NCBI RefSeq assembly: GCF_003343245.1
Contig: NZ_CP024901.1
Location: 2,232,001 to 2,296,000, forward strand
Direction: 5' to 3'
Length of the DNA stretch: 64,000 bases
Source of the DNA: Photorhabdus laumondii subsp. laumondii
Lineage (GTDB): Bacteria > Pseudomonadota > Gammaproteobacteria > Enterobacterales > Enterobacteriaceae
Part shown: piece after piece, positions 27,688-36,332 of the stretch
Layout of the letters: each line of letters opens with the position of its first letter
Numbering within the stretch: position 1 is the first letter of the stretch
Notes under the pieces: generated by a model
What the model saw: the letters and a program-made list of their open reading frames with translations, nothing else
What the model was told of the DNA's origin: nothing
Database searches by the model: none
Translations under genes and position numbers: made by a program

Positions 27688-27840
27688 AATCATCTTGAAA
27701 TCCATAGGGTATATACCCGTCATCTTTCAAGTTGCTTCTTTGTTGGCTGCACTCCCTTACCCCGGTCACATCGTTATCTATGCTCCCGGGGATTCATTCC
27801 CTTGCCGCCGCGATGCATCTCGAAATCCATAGGGTATATA
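27685..27840 (-). repeat. ERIC-type repeat, copy 7, with an extra abutting half-arm
   Basis: A full copy spans ~27710-27840. Directly in front is an additional terminal arm (27690-27714, CATCTTGAAATCCATAGGGT) sharing the junction TATATACCC, as expected if one ERIC inserted into or recombined with another and only an end of the older survived. Confidence 0.82.
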
Positions 27841-28159
27841 TTTATTTTAACTTTTCCATCTTGGATAAATGTAAATAATGGACACAATCTATATGTTATT
27901 TATTCCCAACATGCGTTTTATTTGGAATTCATAAATGATGATATTATGTCCGTCGCTGATGTTAAAAGATTTTCGAAATAGCTCAAAAACAGATCAAGTT
28001 ACACTGGGTGAGAATAATAAATAACGGGATAAATAATCGCATATTGAATAAAAGAATGATAAAGGAAAGATAAAAAATAATACCCAAAATTGGGTGACGA
28101 AAAAGGAAAATTCAGTAATATCGGATGCCCTACACAATTCAAAAGGATGAGAGTTAAAT
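27841..28159. other. Spacer before the ParB-like gene
   Basis: 319 bp, AT-rich. No gene recognised; the start of the ParB-like frame has AAAAGGATGAG just upstream, so at least a translation signal is present. Confidence 0.4.
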
Positions 28160-28579
28160 ATGTATAAAAATATGTTAAATCCCGTAACATTAAGAAAAAC
28201 AGCAAACGGACCTCAACTAAAAGGAAATGAGGGTACATATGACACATCAATATTAAAAGGCAGCCCTGTAGGACGAAGAGATATTGGGAATTCCGCACCA
28301 CTACCCGCTCAAGCAGAAGTTTTTCAAAAAGTTGTTGACGAAAAAATAGCAAACTTCAAAACAAAGGGAAATCCAATATCAATCGTTGTCTGGCATAATA
28401 GTCGGACAGGGCTTACCCATATCATGGATGGTCAGCATCGATTTATTGCTGCATGTATACTTGGAGTGCCGGTTAATTTGACATGGAAAAAGTTCGGCAT
28501 ACCGCCTAATCAGATAGACTGGAGTGGTACAAAATTCTCAGATGGAATACCAGCCAAAACCAAGATATTTGGAAAATGA
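28160..28579 (+). CDS. ParB/sulfiredoxin-like domain protein
   Basis: 139-aa protein. Residues ~60-105 carry the ParB N-terminal-like pattern: ISIVVWHNSRTGLTHIMDG followed by QHRFIAACILGVPVNL, where the GQHR box is the nucleotide/active-site signature of the ParB-Srx superfamily. No DNA-binding helix-turn-helix follows, so it is not a partition protein. Small ParB-like domains of this kind often occur as C-terminal tips of polymorphic toxins, and the N-terminal ~45 residues look linker-like (RKTANGPQLKGNEGTYDTS). Good GGATGAG ribosome site, and the IS630 element begins 130 bp later. Function unknown. Confidence 0.6.
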   Translation: MYKNMLNPVTLRKTANGPQLKGNEGTYDTSILKGSPVGRRDIGNSAPLPAQAEVFQKVVDEKIANFKTKGNPISIVVWHNSRTGLTHIMDGQHRFIAACILGVPVNLTWKKFGIPPNQIDWSGTKFSDGIPAKTKIFGK

Positions 28580-28710
28580 TCGATTAAGTTAATTTAATGT
28601 GTATTAAGCGCAACTTGAGTTGATACAACACCTTGAAAAATTGAGAGTTACCGGTTTTGGTATAGAGTTGAAATCTTAAACAAAATGCCAGGTAACTCTC
28701 ATGCTTCATA

Positions 28711-29859
28711 AATAACTTTTCAAAATAGTAGAACACTTGGAGGGAACTCAGTCCAATTTTTGCAATCTGATCAATTGTAGATAATCCCAAACCACTAAAC
28801 GGACTGAGTTATGCCTATCATAGCACCTATACCCCGCAATGAACGACGCCAGATGAAAAAAATTATCCAGAACACCCGAGATAAAGATTATGCTCGCAGG
28901 CTCATGGCCATATTGATGCTGCATCGAGGCGAGTCTGTCTCTCTGGTCGCCAAAACCCTTTGCGCCAGTCGTTCTTCTGTCTATCGCTGGATAAACTGGT
29001 TGACTTTATATGGTCTGGAAGGACTCAAAAGCCTGCCTGTGGGCAGACCCGCTGTCTGGAATTTAATCCCGCTTTATCCTTTACTGTCTTTTTTATTGCA
29101 ATATTCTCCCCAGCAATTGGGCTGCCTGCGTTCTCGCTGGAGTCTTGAGTTTTTTATAATTAAAATCAATGAATTATTAAACATAAAATTATCCATCAGT
29201 ACCTTCTATCGTTACTTACATAAAATGGGTATCGTGTGGCGAAGGGCAGCCCCGACGCTTAAATTACCCGATCCCGAGTACCATGAAAAAATGGCGAAAA
29301 TTACCGAGGCATTGTCAACGTGTTCAGAAAAACATCCCGTTTTTTATGAAGATGAAGTCGACATCGAGCTGAATCCAAAAATCGGGGCTGACTGGTATTT
29401 AAAAGGGCAACAGAAACGTATAGTGACACCAGGAAAAAACCAAAAACATTATTTTGCAGGTTGCCTGAATGTTCAAACGGGAAAAGTGACTTATGCTGAC
29501 GGGTTAAATAAGAATTCTCATTTATTTATCAATGTATTGGAAGAACTTGAACGCCAGTATTGTCATGCTGAAACCCTCACTTTGATTTTGGATAATTACA
29601 GTATCCATAAAAGCCGACGGGTCAGAGATTGGCTGGCTTGTCATCCTAAATTTAATCTGTTGTTTTTACCTGTTTATTCACCCTGGCTGAATAAAATTGA
29701 GCGTCTGTGGCAATCCTTACATGAAACGGTGACACGAAATCATGGCTGTCAGTATATGTGGCAATTGCTTGAGAAAGTGAAAACGTTTTTAAATTCATGT
29801 CCCTACAGGAATAGCAGAGAATAAAAAGAGTGAGTGTATTATAATTATGAAAAGTTATT
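28711..29859 (+). mobile_element. IS630-family insertion sequence with TA target duplication
   Basis: About 1,149 bp. Terminal inverted repeats: left AATAACTTTTCA (from 28711), right TGAAAAGTTATT (ending 29859). Both ends are flanked by TA (28709-28710 and 29860-29861), the target duplication typical of IS630/Tc1-mariner elements. Encloses one transposase gene. Appears complete and fairly recent. Confidence 0.85.
28811..29824 (+). CDS. IS630-family transposase
   Basis: 337 aa. N-terminal helix-turn-helix DNA-binding region (SVSLVAKTLCASRSSVYRWI, ~37-56) and a Tc1/mariner-type DDE catalytic core: Asp in FYEDEVDIEL (~177-186), Asp in LILDNYSIHKS (~263), Glu in SPWLNKIERLW (~301). The last ~10 residues (NSCPYRNSRE) may be slightly altered relative to family members. 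Catalyses cut-and-paste movement into TA sites. Lies within the element at 28711-29859. Confidence 0.9.
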   Translation: MPIIAPIPRNERRQMKKIIQNTRDKDYARRLMAILMLHRGESVSLVAKTLCASRSSVYRWINWLTLYGLEGLKSLPVGRPAVWNLIPLYPLLSFLLQYSPQQLGCLRSRWSLEFFIIKINELLNIKLSISTFYRYLHKMGIVWRRAAPTLKLPDPEYHEKMAKITEALSTCSEKHPVFYEDEVDIELNPKIGADWYLKGQQKRIVTPGKNQKHYFAGCLNVQTGKVTYADGLNKNSHLFINVLEELERQYCHAETLTLILDNYSIHKSRRVRDWLACHPKFNLLFLPVYSPWLNKIERLWQSLHETVTRNHGCQYMWQLLEKVKTFLNSCPYRNSRE

Positions 29860-29861
29860 TA

Positions 29862-30599
29862 TTACCAATCCTATTATCAAATATATAAATCTGGAGGATG
29901 AGTTCTATTTTTATATTTTGTTAATTTTAAATCTCTATATTCTTAATTCTTTACTATTGTATAATAAATTTTCCATTTAAATGAATTGTTAGTCATATTA
30001 AAACAAATCAGTTTTAATTGTTATTTTTAGTCTTATTTAATGTTATGGAAAATTAAATCGGTAATTGATGTGGCTGTTAATAAATTTTTTATATATATTA
30101 AGTCTCTCCTTTCGTCATTTTATCGGTTATTCCCGGTTATGAATTATTTAATGTGAATAATTATGATTCTGGTATTATTTAAGTGTACGCTCTATTTTCT
30201 TAATTATTAAAATGAAATGTTTTTATTATGTAGCAGAGAAATATCTCGAAATAAATATGTGACATTTATAAATGTCATTGATTATTATGTTTGTCCTAAT
30301 AAAATTCTTGGTTAATTATTTTGAATCTAATTAAATTAATGGTTGTTTCGATACTGATGGAATATTGTTTAAACGATATCTTTTTATGTGAGATTTTAAA
30401 AAAAAAGTAATTAAAATTTTATTAAATAGCTGGCAAAAATTCACTTTTCTATAATGCTTAAATATAGCTGATTGTTTCACACGAAAAACGAATAACGTAG
30501 TCAAGTTAAATATTAAATAAGTGTTATCGGAAGCGAGTCTGCCGAGCGCAGTTTCAGCTATAAATAGCCAAGGTCTGATTTTATTAATAGGGGGAAATA
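29862..30599. other. Long AT-rich upstream region of the propeller locus
   Basis: 738 bp with no gene. Its second half (30141-30230 and 30321-30530) is homologous to the region in front of the last paralogue (see 44459-44882), so it probably contains the promoter and leader of the operon starting at 30600. Confidence 0.6.
30141..30530 (+). promoter_or_regulatory. Duplicated upstream/regulatory region, copy 1
   Basis: Shares blocks with 44459-44882: GAATTATTTAA...AATTATGATT..TGATATT, AAATGAAAT, then AATCTAATTAA...ATGGTTGTT, TTATTAAATA(G/A)CTGGCAAAAATT, ATAATGCTTAA and AGTGTTATCGG. Conservation of non-coding blocks at two places in front of the same gene family points to a functional promoter or leader. 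No experimental support. Confidence 0.6.
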
Positions 30600-31043
30600 A
30601 TGCCCACTGAACCGCCGCTACATCAAGAAGATATTGTCGTGATACATGTTGCCACACCCGACGATTTGGCGAAGTTTGCTGATCAATCACTTTTCTGGAA
30701 TGAAGAAACCTATGAACAGATGAAAACTGCGGAAGTGTTGTTTACGCCAGCGGGAGAGATTCCACCTGGCTTGGGAATTAAATATGTCGCCACGCCCGGT
30801 GATTTGGTGAGGTTTGTCGATGAAGAAGGCTACTGGAGTGAGGAAACCTATAAACAGATAGAGGTTGTAAGGGTGTTGTTTATACCAGCAGAAAGAATCC
30901 GCGGTGTGGGGATTAAACATGTTGCCACGCCCGACGATTTGGCGAAGTTTGCCGATAAAGAGCTTTTCTGGAGTAAGAAAGATTACGAACAGCTAAAAGC
31001 CGCAGAGGTGCTGTTTGTACCCAGAGAAGGAATGCCCGGTTAG
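30600..31043 (+). CDS. Short tandem-repeat protein (three ~44-aa repeats)
   Basis: 147 aa made of three copies of a unit with consensus HVATPDDLAKFAD, then FWSEETYEQ and KAAEVLFxPxE, separated by Gly-rich turns (units begin at ~16, ~61, ~105). No signal peptide or membrane segment, acidic. The ATG at 30600 has GGGGGAAA in front. A fourth, decayed unit continues past the stop codon. I do not recognise the family; position at the head of the array and shared orientation suggest it belongs to the same operon. Confidence 0.68.
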   Translation: MPTEPPLHQEDIVVIHVATPDDLAKFADQSLFWNEETYEQMKTAEVLFTPAGEIPPGLGIKYVATPGDLVRFVDEEGYWSEETYKQIEVVRVLFIPAERIRGVGIKHVATPDDLAKFADKELFWSKKDYEQLKAAEVLFVPREGMPG

Positions 31044-31170
31044 GGGGCTAAACATATCGCCACGCCTGACGATTCGGTAAAGTTTACCGATAAAGCGGTC
31101 AATTAGAATAAAGAGGAAGTATCGAGAGAGGGATAAAGCCGGAATATTGTTTATCCCGAAAATAAAAGAA
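31044..31170 (+). pseudogene. Eroded fourth repeat of the 30600 gene
   Basis: After the stop at 31041-31043 the same frame continues GAKHIATPDDSVKFTDKAVN, then a stop and NKEE. In a shifted frame KAGILFIPK follows, matching the unit end KAAEVLFIP. Two in-frame stops and a frameshift show that the gene once had four repeats. Confidence 0.65.
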
Positions 31171-31224
31171 TAGAACGGCGTGTAATAACATTAACTTATC
31201 TGTCATTCGGAATTGGAGGTATTA

Positions 31225-32796
31225 ATGGCTCACAACAAGACATCTACTACATCCAGCGAGAATAGTTTGTTGGATAAAGAGGAAGTTAAATCCTGGTTTA
31301 AATTATATTCCCTGCCGAAAAGTGAAAATTATGCTCAATTGGTGCAAATAGCGGCGGAAGGTCGACGTTTGGCCGGGCTGGACCCTGCTCAGCTCGATAA
31401 TAATCCAGGGGCAGGATTGAACCGGGATCTGGATGAAGTGAATTTACTCTTAGTGAATCCCGGTGATGGGGTGCATATCGGCGAAGACCGTGAAATTGCT
31501 GTCAATATTGATAAAAGCAGCGGCTTACAGTTCATTAATGGCGAATTGGGATTACGCCCCGACTTTAAATTGTCGCTGGAATTGTTTGAGAGTTTTACAG
31601 AGGAACAAAAAAGGGAGCTTTACCGTTGGCTGATTCATGCTGAGGAGATGGCAGCAAGTAAGGCGCAGTTGCCCGCGTTTGACTTGCCGGCCAATGGTAA
31701 CAATAAAAACCTTGGCGCTGTTGTCAGTGTCAGCGGCGATGGGAAAACTATTGCGCTTAGTGGGGCAGAAGGAAAGGATCCTGTATATCTATTTTCTTAT
31801 ACCGATAACGGTTGGCGGCAGCAATTCGCTGATTACGTTAGTGGTTATAGCGGCAGAGCGTTAAGTTTGAATCGCAATGGTAATGTCCTCGCGGTGGGGA
31901 TTGATAACCGAAACAGTGATGGTGGGCATGGTTCGGTGTTCGTTTATCGCAGATTGGCAAATGGCGCGTGGGAGAAATCGGCCAAACTTTGGCTTAGTGA
32001 GGCGAACGTTCAGCAGCATTTCGGTTGCGCTGTGGGCCTAAGTGCTGATGGCACACTATTAGCAGTAGGTTCTTATGGCTGGAGATCGGGTTTATTGGCT
32101 AACTGCGGCGCAGTGTATCTTTATCAGTATGACGGGAAGAAATGGTCACAGCTTGGTGAGCGTCTGACCTTATCTTCTCCGGCACAGGGCGATATGTTTG
32201 GCGGCAAACTTAGCTTGAGTGCCGATGGTTCAACCTTGGCAGTGGCGGCAACGGGGCGTAATGGTAATGGTGAAGTGACGATATTTCATCGTCACGGGGA
32301 ATACTGGCAACCGCAACTGCCACTCAATTCGCTGACTTCGCCTTTAACCATCAGTAAAGACGACTTTGGTGCCAGTCTCAGCCTGAGCGATAGCGGCAAT
32401 ATTCTGGCGGTGGGGTGCCCGGGAGAGAAGAACAATATTGGTGCGGTCTATCTGTACCAGCGTCACCGTAATGTATGGCAAGTTATAGGGATATTGAGAG
32501 AAGCGGTGACTGCCGGGGAAAGGTTTGGCAGCGAACTCTCTTTGAGTAGTGACGGCCAGATGCTGGTGGTGTCAACACCTGTTGGTAAAAATGACACAGG
32601 TGTGCAAACCGGTGCGGTATGGTGGTTTAGCTATCAGAATGAACAATGGATTATGCAGAGCAAATTACTGGAGCTGGATGGGGAATCAAACCATAAATTT
32701 GGTGCCGGTGTTTGTTTTAGCGGTGACGCCAATACATTGGCGATTGGTGCCAGTGGCTGGAAAAGTGGCGAAGGGAAAGTTTACCTTTACGACTAG
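31225..32796 (+). CDS. FG-GAP/integrin-like beta-propeller protein
   Basis: 523 aa from ATG 31225 (GGAGG upstream; the frame opens at a TTG 12 nt earlier without a signal). Residues ~1-150: domain with GxGLNRDLDEVNLLL and DGVHIGEDREIAVNI beta-repeat segments, similar in outline to the head of the downstream paralogues. From ~165 seven blades follow, each with FGxxLSLSxDGxxLAVGxxG and a GxVYLYxxxxxxW strand, the pattern of FG-GAP beta-propellers. No signal peptide. Same strand and close spacing to 32815 (18 nt) indicate an operon. Likely a binding protein; ligand unknown. Confidence 0.8.
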   Translation: MAHNKTSTTSSENSLLDKEEVKSWFKLYSLPKSENYAQLVQIAAEGRRLAGLDPAQLDNNPGAGLNRDLDEVNLLLVNPGDGVHIGEDREIAVNIDKSSGLQFINGELGLRPDFKLSLELFESFTEEQKRELYRWLIHAEEMAASKAQLPAFDLPANGNNKNLGAVVSVSGDGKTIALSGAEGKDPVYLFSYTDNGWRQQFADYVSGYSGRALSLNRNGNVLAVGIDNRNSDGGHGSVFVYRRLANGAWEKSAKLWLSEANVQQHFGCAVGLSADGTLLAVGSYGWRSGLLANCGAVYLYQYDGKKWSQLGERLTLSSPAQGDMFGGKLSLSADGSTLAVAATGRNGNGEVTIFHRHGEYWQPQLPLNSLTSPLTISKDDFGASLSLSDSGNILAVGCPGEKNNIGAVYLYQRHRNVWQVIGILREAVTAGERFGSELSLSSDGQMLVVSTPVGKNDTGVQTGAVWWFSYQNEQWIMQSKLLELDGESNHKFGAGVCFSGDANTLAIGASGWKSGEGKVYLYD

Positions 32797-32814
32797 CTAA
32801 ATGAGGAAAAGACG

Positions 32815-33216
32815 ATGGTGAAAGAGATAACAGATGAAACGGTCAGTCAGCTTGGTACCCACTTCGCCCCTGGCAAGATCCCGACTGAGGCGGCGTTTTA
32901 TTCACTGATTGATTGGGCCACGTTGTGGCGACAGCTTTTTGGTTGGCAGGATGGTGCTCAAGCTTATCATCCGGGGGGCGGTTTGCAGGTTATCGACAAC
33001 CGTTTGGCGGTTAAGACTGGCAATGGCATCGCGGTGAAACCGGAGGGGCTTGCGTTAAGGCTACAGCCCAATGGGGGATTGATGTTGGATAAATCTGGGG
33101 CGTTGTCAGTGGATGGTACTGTAGCCGTTTCGGCACAAGCTTTTAAATTGCTTCCTGAGGAGACGCGGAAACAAATTGCCAAGTTGTTATTGAATGCTGA
33201 GACAGAAAACAGATGA
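32815..33216 (+). CDS. Stand-alone head-domain protein of the propeller family
   Basis: 133 aa corresponding to the N-terminal ~140 residues of the eight paralogues that follow, without a propeller: FAPGKIPTEAAFYSLIDWA (compare FKSGVRLMPEAFSHLIDEA), then repeating GGGLQVIDNRLAVKTGNG and GLALRLQPNGGLMLD beta units, and a terminal helix FKLLPEETRKQIAKLLL. The G..P...F..LID start followed by short G-rich beta repeats resembles attachment domains of fibre-like proteins. GAGGAAAAG precedes the ATG. May act as an assembly partner or cap (inference). Confidence 0.7.
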   Translation: MVKEITDETVSQLGTHFAPGKIPTEAAFYSLIDWATLWRQLFGWQDGAQAYHPGGGLQVIDNRLAVKTGNGIAVKPEGLALRLQPNGGLMLDKSGALSVDGTVAVSAQAFKLLPEETRKQIAKLLLNAETENR

Positions 33217-33265
33217 CAGAGAATAGATGACGGTGACTGCCTAATACGGCTTTTGAGGACATATT

Positions 33266-34759
33266 ATGACTGATAAAGAAATGAGTTCTGTTGACTCATT
33301 GAAAGCGAGTTTTAAGTCTGGTGTTCCGCCTATGCCTGAAGCATTTTCTCATTTGATTGATGAGGCATATAGGGCATATGAAATCATTGATGGTGATAAG
33401 CGGGATGGCCCGACCGCAGGGCTGGGACGAGATGACAAAGGAAAACTAGCCCTCAACACTCACCATTCTGGCGGGTTAAACCTTGATCAGAGAGCTTTGG
33501 CCCTGTCACTGAAGCTAGAAGGTGGGCTCTCTTTTGATGGGGGAAGGCGTCTGAAATTAGATGCCGATCGGCAGGTTCAGTTTGCCGATTTTTTCAGTTT
33601 ATCGCGGTGGGAGCGGATGGAGATCGCACAGTTGTTGGGTTTGAAACGCAGTACCACGATGATGCGTATTGTTTCTCCTTCCCCTAAAGAGAATGAACGC
33701 TTTGGCACTTCTGTTAGCCTGAATGCAGCGGGAGATTGCTTAGTGGTTGGGATGGGGAAAGAGCTCTATTTGTATATGAGCCGGAAAGGTGAGTGGAATA
33801 CAAGCGCTCCCATTGTGTTTGAGGCTGATGGAGATAAATATCGTAGTGCTTCATGGAGTGTCAGTCTGGATGCGGAGGGAGATAACCTGGCTGTGGGATA
33901 CTCAACTCCAACTGATACTCAAACAATGGAAGTTTGTTTGTATATGCGCACGCATGGTGTTTGGGATACAAAAAATCCCATTGTGTTTCCAATCAAGCGT
34001 TCTTATGGAGACTATGATGTGAATGTCAGCTTGAGCGCAGCAGGAGACTGTCTGGTGGTGGCGGGGGACACCTATCCATTCTATGTGTATACCCGCACGA
34101 ATGGGATCTGGGACAGAGAAAACCCCATTCAGCTTCGTTTTTCGAATGTTGGGGCCACGATTTGTCTGAGTGCCTCGGGAAATTGTCTGGCGGTGCATGG
34201 TTCCTATTATTCTGATCGTACTACAATAAACATGGTTTATGTGTGTACACGTACGAATGGGACCTGGGATGAAAGCTACATTAGGTTCAATCCCCCTGAA
34301 GATAGCTCACCCGGTTTTGGCAAGGTTTTTAGCCTGAATGCAGAGGGAGATCGTCTGGCGGTGGGGGCGGATGATGATTCACCTATTATTAATGGGAAGG
34401 TTTATCTGTATACGCGCACGAATGGGATCTGGGATACACAAAATCCCATTAAGTTTTCGGTGCCTGCAAGTGGCGTAACGTATTTTGGCTGCGCTATCAA
34501 ACTGAATGATGCGGGAGACCGTCTGGCAGTGGGGGCGGCTTCTAGGGTGTATGTGTATACCTATCTGAATGGTAAGTGGAATATGGAAACACCTACCGAG
34601 ATTTTGGACCCTTCAGGCAATTTAGACAATTTAAATGGTTTTGGTAAGGCTGTCAGTTTGAATAAGTTAGGAACGAGTTTGGCGGTTGGTGCGGTTTTAG
34701 CCAAGGTCGGTTCTGCTCCTGAAGCCGGTGCAGTCTATACCTTTGAGAAGGTCAAATAG
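33266..34759 (+). CDS. Head + beta-propeller paralogue 1
   Basis: 497 aa. Residues 1-~140: head domain (VDSLKASFKSGVPPMPEAFS, GGLNLDQRALALSLKLEGGL, ending QFADFFSLSRWERMEIAQLL). Residues ~145-497: propeller of about seven blades, each VSLNAAGDCLAVG plus VYxYTRTNGIWDxxNPI. Single ATG preceded by TTTTGAGGACAT; the second ATG of the MM-starting sisters aligns with it. It is the most divergent in the head (CDGDKRDG-type loop) among the first copies, and lacks the dibasic RRKSGEWN blade start (SRKGEWN instead). Confidence 0.82.
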   Translation: MTDKEMSSVDSLKASFKSGVPPMPEAFSHLIDEAYRAYEIIDGDKRDGPTAGLGRDDKGKLALNTHHSGGLNLDQRALALSLKLEGGLSFDGGRRLKLDADRQVQFADFFSLSRWERMEIAQLLGLKRSTTMMRIVSPSPKENERFGTSVSLNAAGDCLVVGMGKELYLYMSRKGEWNTSAPIVFEADGDKYRSASWSVSLDAEGDNLAVGYSTPTDTQTMEVCLYMRTHGVWDTKNPIVFPIKRSYGDYDVNVSLSAAGDCLVVAGDTYPFYVYTRTNGIWDRENPIQLRFSNVGATICLSASGNCLAVHGSYYSDRTTINMVYVCTRTNGTWDESYIRFNPPEDSSPGFGKVFSLNAEGDRLAVGADDDSPIINGKVYLYTRTNGIWDTQNPIKFSVPASGVTYFGCAIKLNDAGDRLAVGAASRVYVYTYLNGKWNMETPTEILDPSGNLDNLNGFGKAVSLNKLGTSLAVGAVLAKVGSAPEAGAVYTFEKVK

Positions 34760-34817
34760 AGGACAGAAGACAGAGAACAGATGACGGTGACTGTCTAACT
34801 ACGGCTTTTGAGGAAAT

Positions 34818-36332
34818 ATGATGACTGATAAAGAAATGAGTACTGTTGACTCATTGAAAGCGAGTTTTAAGTCTGGTATTCGGCTTATGTCTGACGCCTT
34901 TTCTCATTTGATTGATGAAGCATATAAGGCATATGAAACCATTGATGGCGCTCCGTGTGATAGTCCAACCGCAGGACTGAAACGAGATGGCAAAGGAAAA
35001 CTGGCCCTCAACACTCACCATTCTGGTGGGTTAAACCTTGAACAAGGGGCTTTGGCGCTATCCTTGAAGCTAGAAGGTGGACTCTCTTTTGATGGGGGAG
35101 GGTATCTGAAATTGGATGCCGATCGGCAGGTTCAGTTTGCGGATTTTTTCAGTTTATCGCGGCGGGAGCGGATGGAGATCACGCAGGTGTTGGGTTTGAA
35201 ACGTACTATGATAACGCGCATTGTTTCTCCCTTCCCTAAGAGAAATGGATCCTTGGGCGATTATGTTAGCATGAATGCGGCGGGGGACTGCTTAGCGGTT
35301 GGGATGATTAATAAAGTCTATGTATATACGCGCCGGAAGAGTGGTGAGTGGAATACAAGCACGCCTACTGTGCTTGAGCCTTTTCAAAATGATTATTTGG
35401 GATCTTCATGGGATGTTAGTTTGGATGCGGCGGGAAATTGCCTGGCGTTGGGAAATAGAGGACCCGCTGATGCTAGCATGATGGTTGGTGTATATACACG
35501 CACGAATGGCGTCTGGGATGCAAGAAATCCCGTTTGGTTCCCGGCTCTGGGTGCCAGAGAATACTTTGGTATTAATGTCAGCTTGAGCGCAGCAGGAGAC
35601 TGTCTGGTGGCTGGGGGCATATACTCCTCTACGTTCCATATGTTTACACGCACGAACGGGATCTGGGATAGAGAAAATCCCATTAAATTTCCGATCCCTT
35701 CGGGTTCTTATGAATTTGGCTGGGCTGCCCACCTTAGTGCTGCGGGAAACTGTCTGGCAGTGTTTGGAGAGGATCCTTCTTCTGGTTACATAAGAGGCAC
35801 GATTTATGTGTATACACGCACGAATGGGATCTGGGATAGCGAAAACCCTATTAAGCTCAAGCTCCCTGAAGGCAGCTCATCCCTTTTTGGCAAGGTTTTT
35901 AGCCTGAATGCAGAGGGAGATCGTCTGGCGGTGGGGGAGGTGCGTGATTATTTCCCCATTATTAATGGAAAAGTTTATCTGTATACACGCACGAATGGGA
36001 TTTGGGATAGCGAAAATCCTATTAAGTTTTCGGTTCCTGCAAGTGACGTAATAGATTTTGGACGCTCTCTCGAACTGAATGCTGCGGGGGATCGTCTGGC
36101 AGTGGGTGCGGCTGCCAGGGTGTATGTGTATACCTGTCTAAATAATAAGTGGAATATAGAAACACCTACGGAGATTTTGGACCCTTCAGGCAATTCAGAC
36201 AATTTAAATGGTTTTGGTAAGGCTGTCTGCCTAAATAAGGCGGGGACGAGTTTGGCCGTTGGTGCAGATTCAGAAAGTGTCGATTCTCAACCCCGAGCCG
36301 GTGCAGTTTATGTTTTTGAGGATGTCAATTGA
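34818..36332 (+). CDS. Head + beta-propeller paralogue 2 (donor of the chimeric 3' end)
   Basis: 504 aa, the longest copy. Same two-part build; blades include VYVYTRRKSGEWNTS, MVGVYTRTNGVWD and TFHMFTRTNGIWD. The ATG ATG start follows TTTTGAGGAAAT; spacing favours the second ATG (34821). Its last ~90 codons (from DFGRSLELNAAG at about 36057) are reproduced in paralogue 4, showing it took part in the unequal crossover that made the duplication. Confidence 0.82.
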   Translation: MMTDKEMSTVDSLKASFKSGIRLMSDAFSHLIDEAYKAYETIDGAPCDSPTAGLKRDGKGKLALNTHHSGGLNLEQGALALSLKLEGGLSFDGGGYLKLDADRQVQFADFFSLSRRERMEITQVLGLKRTMITRIVSPFPKRNGSLGDYVSMNAAGDCLAVGMINKVYVYTRRKSGEWNTSTPTVLEPFQNDYLGSSWDVSLDAAGNCLALGNRGPADASMMVGVYTRTNGVWDARNPVWFPALGAREYFGINVSLSAAGDCLVAGGIYSSTFHMFTRTNGIWDRENPIKFPIPSGSYEFGWAAHLSAAGNCLAVFGEDPSSGYIRGTIYVYTRTNGIWDSENPIKLKLPEGSSSLFGKVFSLNAEGDRLAVGEVRDYFPIINGKVYLYTRTNGIWDSENPIKFSVPASDVIDFGRSLELNAAGDRLAVGAAARVYVYTCLNNKWNIETPTEILDPSGNSDNLNGFGKAVCLNKAGTSLAVGADSESVDSQPRAGAVYVFEDVN

